Below, in pieces: positions 48,997-52,379 of a DNA stretch of 52,379 bases. The position numbers and the translations under genes are program-made. The notes under the pieces are model-generated. The model saw only the letters and a list, made by a program, of their open reading frames with translations, was not told the DNA's origin and made no database searches. Numbering within the stretch: the stretch's first letter is position 1; each line of letters opens with the position of its first letter. Origin of the DNA: Variovorax sp. OV700 (GTDB lineage: Bacteria > Pseudomonadota > Gammaproteobacteria > Burkholderiales > Burkholderiaceae_C); NCBI RefSeq assembly GCF_900099805.1, contig NZ_FNDR01000020.1, positions 1 through 52,379 on the forward strand, given 5' to 3'.

Positions 48997-50190
48997 ATGA
49001 TGACGAAGATTCCCGCACCGCCTTCGACGGCGCACCTCGCGCTGCCCTTCTTCGACGAAGCCCATCGCTCGCTCGCGCGTGAGCTGCTGCCCTGGTGTGC
49101 GGCACAGGAAATCGATGAGCGCGACGACCGCGCGGCCTGCCGCGAGTGGGTAAGGCGCCTTGGCGATGGTGGCTGGCTGCGCTACGCCGTGCCCGGCAGC
49201 GCGGGTGGCGCGCTCGAGCGTCTCGATTCGCGCGCACTCGTGCTGCTACGCGAAACACTGGGCTACCACTCGCCGCTGGCCGACTTCGCTTTTGCGATGC
49301 AAGGCCTGGGAAGCGGGGCCATCACGCTCGCGGGTACGCCCGAGCAGCAGTCGGAATACCTCACGGCCGTAGGCAAGGGCGAGAAGATCGCGGCCTTTGC
49401 GCTGAGCGAACCCGATGCGGGCTCGGACGTGGCCGCGATGGCGATGCGCGCCGAGCCCACCGCCGAGGGGTGGCGGCTGAACGGCACGAAGACCTGGATC
49501 AGCAATGGCGGCATCGCCGACTTCTATTGCGTGTTTGCAAAGACGGACCCAACAGGCGGTACGCGCGGCATCACGGTGTTCATCGTCGATGCGAAGACAC
49601 CCGGGCTCGACACGTCCGAACACATCGACGTGATGGCACCGCATCCGTTGGCCACGCTGCGCTTCGACGATTGCGTCGTGCCGCGCACGGCGCGGCTGGG
49701 TGAGCTCAACGGCGGCTTCAAGCTGGCAATGCGCACGCTCGACATCTTTCGCGCCTCGGTGGCAGCCGCCGCGCTGGGCATGGGACGCCGTGCACTCGCC
49801 GAGGCCATCGCGCATGCGAAGAGCCGCCGCATGTTCGGCCACACGCTCGCCGATTTCCAGCTCACGCAGGCCAAGCTCGGCGAGATGGCCGCATTGATCG
49901 ACAGTGCCGCCTTGCTCACTTATCGCGCCGCGTGGATGCGCGATGACGCCGAACAGCGCGGCGCCCCAGCGGTTGGCGATGTTTCCGCTGCCGCGGCCAT
50001 GGCCAAGATGTGCGCCACCGAAAACGCAAGCCGCGTGATCGACATGGCACTGCAGATGCACGGCGGCCTTGGCGTGAAGGTCGGCACGAAGATCGAGAGC
50101 CTCTACCGCGACATCCGCTCGCTGCGCATCTACGAAGGCGCGACGGAAGTTCAACAACTGATCATTGGCAAATCCGTTTTGCGGGGATAA
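48997..50190 (+). CDS. Acyl-CoA dehydrogenase of the 2-aminobenzoate cluster
   Basis: The 397-residue enzyme (from the ATG at 48997) has the flavin motifs AFALSEPDAGSDVAAMAM and GTKTWISNGGIADFYCVFAKT, and the catalytic base Glu in RIYEGATEVQQLIIGKSVLRG. RRMFGHTLADFQLTQAKLGEMAALID is the usual helical segment. It is a flavoprotein that would oxidise the reduced ring of the CoA ester. It is not the CoA ligase and has no short-chain specificity motif that I can read. Four bases separate it from the crotonase. Confidence 0.92.
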   Translation: MMTKIPAPPSTAHLALPFFDEAHRSLARELLPWCAAQEIDERDDRAACREWVRRLGDGGWLRYAVPGSAGGALERLDSRALVLLRETLGYHSPLADFAFAMQGLGSGAITLAGTPEQQSEYLTAVGKGEKIAAFALSEPDAGSDVAAMAMRAEPTAEGWRLNGTKTWISNGGIADFYCVFAKTDPTGGTRGITVFIVDAKTPGLDTSEHIDVMAPHPLATLRFDDCVVPRTARLGELNGGFKLAMRTLDIFRASVAAAALGMGRRALAEAIAHAKSRRMFGHTLADFQLTQAKLGEMAALIDSAALLTYRAAWMRDDAEQRGAPAVGDVSAAAAMAKMCATENASRVIDMALQMHGGLGVKVGTKIESLYRDIRSLRIYEGATEVQQLIIGKSVLRG

Positions 50191-50195
50191 ACACC

Positions 50196-51824
50196 GTGTC
50201 TGCACAAGTCGACCGCTTCGTTCACGACCGCCTGCCGCCCGCCGAGCAGTTGCCGGTCTTCCGCTACGACCTGCCGGAGTTGCAGCTGCCCGATCAGCTG
50301 AACCTGGTCGAAGAGCTGCTGGACAAGGCACCCGCCAAGGGGTTTGGCGACAAGCCGATGCTGCGCTCACCCGCCGGCACGCTGACGTATTCGCAGGCAG
50401 CCCTCGAGGTCAACCGCATTGCGCAGGTGCTGACGGAGGACCTGGGCCTCGTGCCCGGCAATCGCGTGCTGCTGCGCGGCGGCAATTCGGTGGCCATGGC
50501 GTTGTCATGGCTTGCCGTGGTGAAAGCCGGCTTGATCGCGGTGGCCACCATGCCGCTGCTGCGCGCCAAGGAACTGGGCGACATTATCGAAAAGGCGCGC
50601 CCCGTGGCGGCGCTGTGCGATGGCCGCCTGCTCGACGAGCTCGTGCTGGCGCAACGTGAGCACCCAGTGCTTGCCTCGGTAATCGCGTTCAACAAACTCG
50701 ATGCGCCCGATTCGCTGTCGGCACGCGCGGCCGCTAAGAGCGGCGTGTTTACGGCCTGCCCCACGGCGTCGGACGACATCGCCCTGCTCGCATTCACCTC
50801 GGGCACCACGGGCAAGCCCAAGGCGCCGGTCACCGCGCACCGCGACGTGCTGGCGATGTGCGAAACCTGGCCGCGCCACGTGCTGAAGGCGCGAAGCGAC
50901 GACATCGTGATCGGCTCGCCGCCGCTGGCCTTCACCTTCGGGCTCGGCGGATTGCTGGTGTTCCCGATGTGGGCCGGCGCCTCGGTGTACTTTGCCGATG
51001 CACCGTTCACGCCCGAAGGGTTGGTGAAGCTCATCAACGAAGTCGGCGCGACCATCTGCTACACCGCGCCCACCTTCTACCGCCAGATGGCGCCCTTCGT
51101 CCGGCAGCACGGCGCGCCGAGCCTGCGCATCTGCGTAAGCGCCGGCGAGGCGCTGCCCGACGCGACGCGGCAGCTGTGGAAGGAAGTCACCGGCATCGAG
51201 ATGCTCGACGGCATTGGCGGCACCGAGGTGTTCCACATCTACATCTCCGCCGCCGGCGACCAGGTGCGCCGCGGCGCGGTCGGCAAGGTGGTGCCGGGCT
51301 TCACGGCAAAGGTCGTGGACGACGAGGGCAACGAAGTGCCGCGTGGCACCGTCGGCAAGCTGGCGCTGCAGGGGCCGGTGGGCTGCCGCTACCTCGACGA
51401 TCCGCGCCAGACCGACTACGTGAAGAACGGCTGGAACTACCCCGGCGACTCCTTCGTGCAGGACGCCGACGGATACTTCTTCTACCAGGCACGCGCCGAC
51501 GACATGATCATCACCGCCGGCTACAACGTCGGCGGGCCCGAGGTGGAGGATGCGCTGCTCAAGCACCCGGCCGTGGCCGAGTGCGGCGTGATCGGCAAGC
51601 CGGATCCGGACCGCGGCATGATCGTGAAGGCGTTCTGCGTGCTGAAGCCTGGAATCGAAGGCGATGCCGCACTCGTCAAGGCGCTGCAGGACCACGTGAA
51701 AGCCACCATTGCGCCATTCAAATATCCGCGGGAGATCGAATTCGTGACGGTGCTGCCACGCACCGAGACCGGCAAGCTCCAGCGCTTCAAACTGAGGCAA
51801 CTCGACCACGACACCACATCATGA
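50196..51824 (+). CDS. 2-aminobenzoate-CoA ligase (benzoate-CoA ligase family)
   Basis: The 542-residue ANL ligase has LAFTSGTTGKPKAPVTAHRDVL, LDGIGGTEVFHIYISAAGDQVRRGAVGKVVPGF and GWNYPGDSFVQDADGYFFYQARADDMIITAGYNVGGPEVEDALLKHPAV. The GGTEVFHIYIS motif and lysine in ETGKLQRFKLR are those of benzoate/2-aminobenzoate-CoA ligases. It makes 2-aminobenzoyl-CoA from anthranilate, ATP and CoA in the cytoplasm, the substrate of the fused monooxygenase. The start is GTG at 50196. Its stop overlaps the RidA start as ATGA. Confidence 0.92.
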   Translation: MSAQVDRFVHDRLPPAEQLPVFRYDLPELQLPDQLNLVEELLDKAPAKGFGDKPMLRSPAGTLTYSQAALEVNRIAQVLTEDLGLVPGNRVLLRGGNSVAMALSWLAVVKAGLIAVATMPLLRAKELGDIIEKARPVAALCDGRLLDELVLAQREHPVLASVIAFNKLDAPDSLSARAAAKSGVFTACPTASDDIALLAFTSGTTGKPKAPVTAHRDVLAMCETWPRHVLKARSDDIVIGSPPLAFTFGLGGLLVFPMWAGASVYFADAPFTPEGLVKLINEVGATICYTAPTFYRQMAPFVRQHGAPSLRICVSAGEALPDATRQLWKEVTGIEMLDGIGGTEVFHIYISAAGDQVRRGAVGKVVPGFTAKVVDDEGNEVPRGTVGKLALQGPVGCRYLDDPRQTDYVKNGWNYPGDSFVQDADGYFFYQARADDMIITAGYNVGGPEVEDALLKHPAVAECGVIGKPDPDRGMIVKAFCVLKPGIEGDAALVKALQDHVKATIAPFKYPREIEFVTVLPRTETGKLQRFKLRQLDHDTTS

Positions 51825-52219
51825 TGAACAAACTCTTGCAGCCTCCGGGCTGGTTGCCCCCGAAGGGCTATGCGAATGGCGTGGCCGCACGCGGCACCAT
51901 GGTGTTCGTCGGCGGCCAGATCGGCTGGAATGCGCAGCAGCAATTCGAGTCGGACGACTTCATCGACCAGTGCGGCCTGGCGCTGCGCAACATTGCCGAG
52001 GTGCTGCGCGAAGCCGGCGCCGGCCCCGAGCACATGGTGCGCATGACGTGGTACGTGACGGACCGCGACGAATACAGCCGCCGGCTGGCCGAGCTCGGCC
52101 CTGTGTACCGCGACGCCATGGGGCGCAACTTTCCGGCCATGACGTGCGTGCAGGTGGCGGCGCTGGTCGAACCGCGCGCCAAGATCGAGATCGAGGTCAC
52201 GGCCGTCATTCCGGACTGA
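51821..52219 (+). CDS. RidA family enamine/imine deaminase
   Basis: The 132-residue protein is a Rid family member: NGVAARGTMVFVGGQIGWNAQQQFE, LRNIAEVLREAGAGPEHMVRMTWYVTDRDEY and VEPRAKIEIEVTAVIPD, with the conserved Arg in the last. RidA-like enzymes hydrolyse enamines and imines to ketones and ammonia. In an anthranilate pathway this fits release of the amino group after the ring is reduced, inferred from context. It is translated by ATGA overlap from the ligase gene and ends at a strong terminator. Confidence 0.92.
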   Translation: MMNKLLQPPGWLPPKGYANGVAARGTMVFVGGQIGWNAQQQFESDDFIDQCGLALRNIAEVLREAGAGPEHMVRMTWYVTDRDEYSRRLAELGPVYRDAMGRNFPAMTCVQVAALVEPRAKIEIEVTAVIPD

Positions 52220-52238
52220 CGCGCAAACACTCGCTCAT

Positions 52239-52267
52239 AAAAAAGCCCTCTTCGCGAGGGCATTTTT
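52239..52267 (+). terminator. Rho-independent terminator of the 2-aminobenzoate operon
   Basis: A run of six A, stem GCCCTC (52245-52250) and GAGGGC (52256-52261) with a five-base loop, then ATTTTT. It closes the RidA operon twenty bases after the stop. Confidence 0.9.
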
Positions 52268-52379
52268 AGTTTGCATTCTTCGACTGACCCGTCCTGCCAT
52301 AGGTTGACACCTATGAAGGACATATAACCGGCTTGATCCAGCCGGCCAGAGACGCCCGATGAACTTCATCGGGCGTTTT
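52268..52379. other. Non-coding tail with two hairpins, candidate small RNA or 3' end of a neighbour
   Basis: Following the operon terminator are ATAGGT-TGAC-ACCTAT (52299-52314), a hairpin CCGGCT-TGATCC-AGCCGG (52328-52345) and a strong terminator CGCCCGATGA-ACT-TCATCGGGCG plus TTTT (52353-52379) that runs to the window end. I see no coding frame. It may be the tail of a small RNA, or a bidirectional terminator for a gene lying beyond the window. Confidence 0.55.

Noticed and set aside
1..52379. CRISPR arrays, tRNA, rRNA, phage or transposase genes
   Set aside because: No regularly spaced repeats, cloverleaf sequences or integrase/transposase motifs were seen on either strand.

Overview
This is about 52 kb of high-GC chromosomal DNA, almost certainly from a Comamonadaceae betaproteobacterium and most likely Variovorax or a close relative. 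The grounds are GC-rich coding with little intergenic space, three orphan Bug-type solute receptors, GC-rich hairpin repeats of a kind I associate with Comamonadaceae between genes, and many aromatic and sugar-acid catabolic genes typical of soil or rhizosphere members. I see no tRNA, rRNA, CRISPR array, transposase or phage gene. The window looks like a patchwork of catabolic operons, each with its own local regulator.

Layout. 1-5.3 kb: 3' end of sodB, a VOC protein, an orphan Bug receptor, a lipoprotein-like metallo-beta-lactamase-fold hydrolase, a small unknown, an SDR, and a Crp/Fnr regulator translationally coupled to an unknown protein. 5.4-14 kb: a seven-gene uptake-and-activation operon made of an acyl-CoA ligase, a complete five-part branched-chain-type ABC importer and a PaaK-like ligase, with an 18-bp palindrome upstream. 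14-18 kb: a membrane protein, a citrate synthase divergent from a paralogue fused to a DNA-binding domain, and a DJ-1/PfpI protein whose leader can fold over its ribosome binding site. 18-23.9 kb: an M48 protease fused to a type IV pilin-like domain, a second Bug receptor, a large surface lipoprotein and a LuxR-type regulator. 24-27.5 kb: a PQQ/haem alcohol dehydrogenase divergent from an AcoR-like activator that lacks the AAA+ domain.

27.6-32 kb: a xylose-type operon xylF-xylH-xylG-xylR with a ROK/XylR-like operator upstream of xylF. 32-38 kb: L-idonate/ketogluconate catabolism (IdnD, gluconate 5-dehydrogenase, gluconokinase, a 2-ketoacid reductase, a 3-hydroxyisobutyrate dehydrogenase-like enzyme and a LacI/GntR-type regulator). 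Three GntR-like operator sequences lie in its control regions. 38-42 kb: a 2-oxoacid dehydrogenase E1 alpha/beta pair without E2 or E3, a MarR regulator, and an SDR divergent from a LysR regulator with two clear inverted repeats. 42.5-45.2 kb: a third Bug receptor, a DUF1840 protein and cyclopropane fatty acid synthase.

45.2-52.2 kb: a compact six-gene operon that matches the aerobic CoA-dependent 2-aminobenzoate (anthranilate) pathway: fused FAD monooxygenase/old-yellow-enzyme, MarR regulator, atypical crotonase, acyl-CoA dehydrogenase, 2-aminobenzoate-CoA ligase and a RidA-like deaminase. It has a recognisable promoter with an overlapping inverted repeat and ends at a clear terminator. The last 80 bases hold two more hairpins, the second a terminator, and may be the 3' end of a small RNA or of a gene beyond the window.

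The least ordinary items are the citrate synthase-HTH fusion with palindromes at its own promoter, the M48-pilin fusion, the AAA-less AcoR relative, the crotonase lacking both usual glutamates, and the predicted leader hairpin of the DJ-1 gene. All functions are read from motifs and context; no database search was run.
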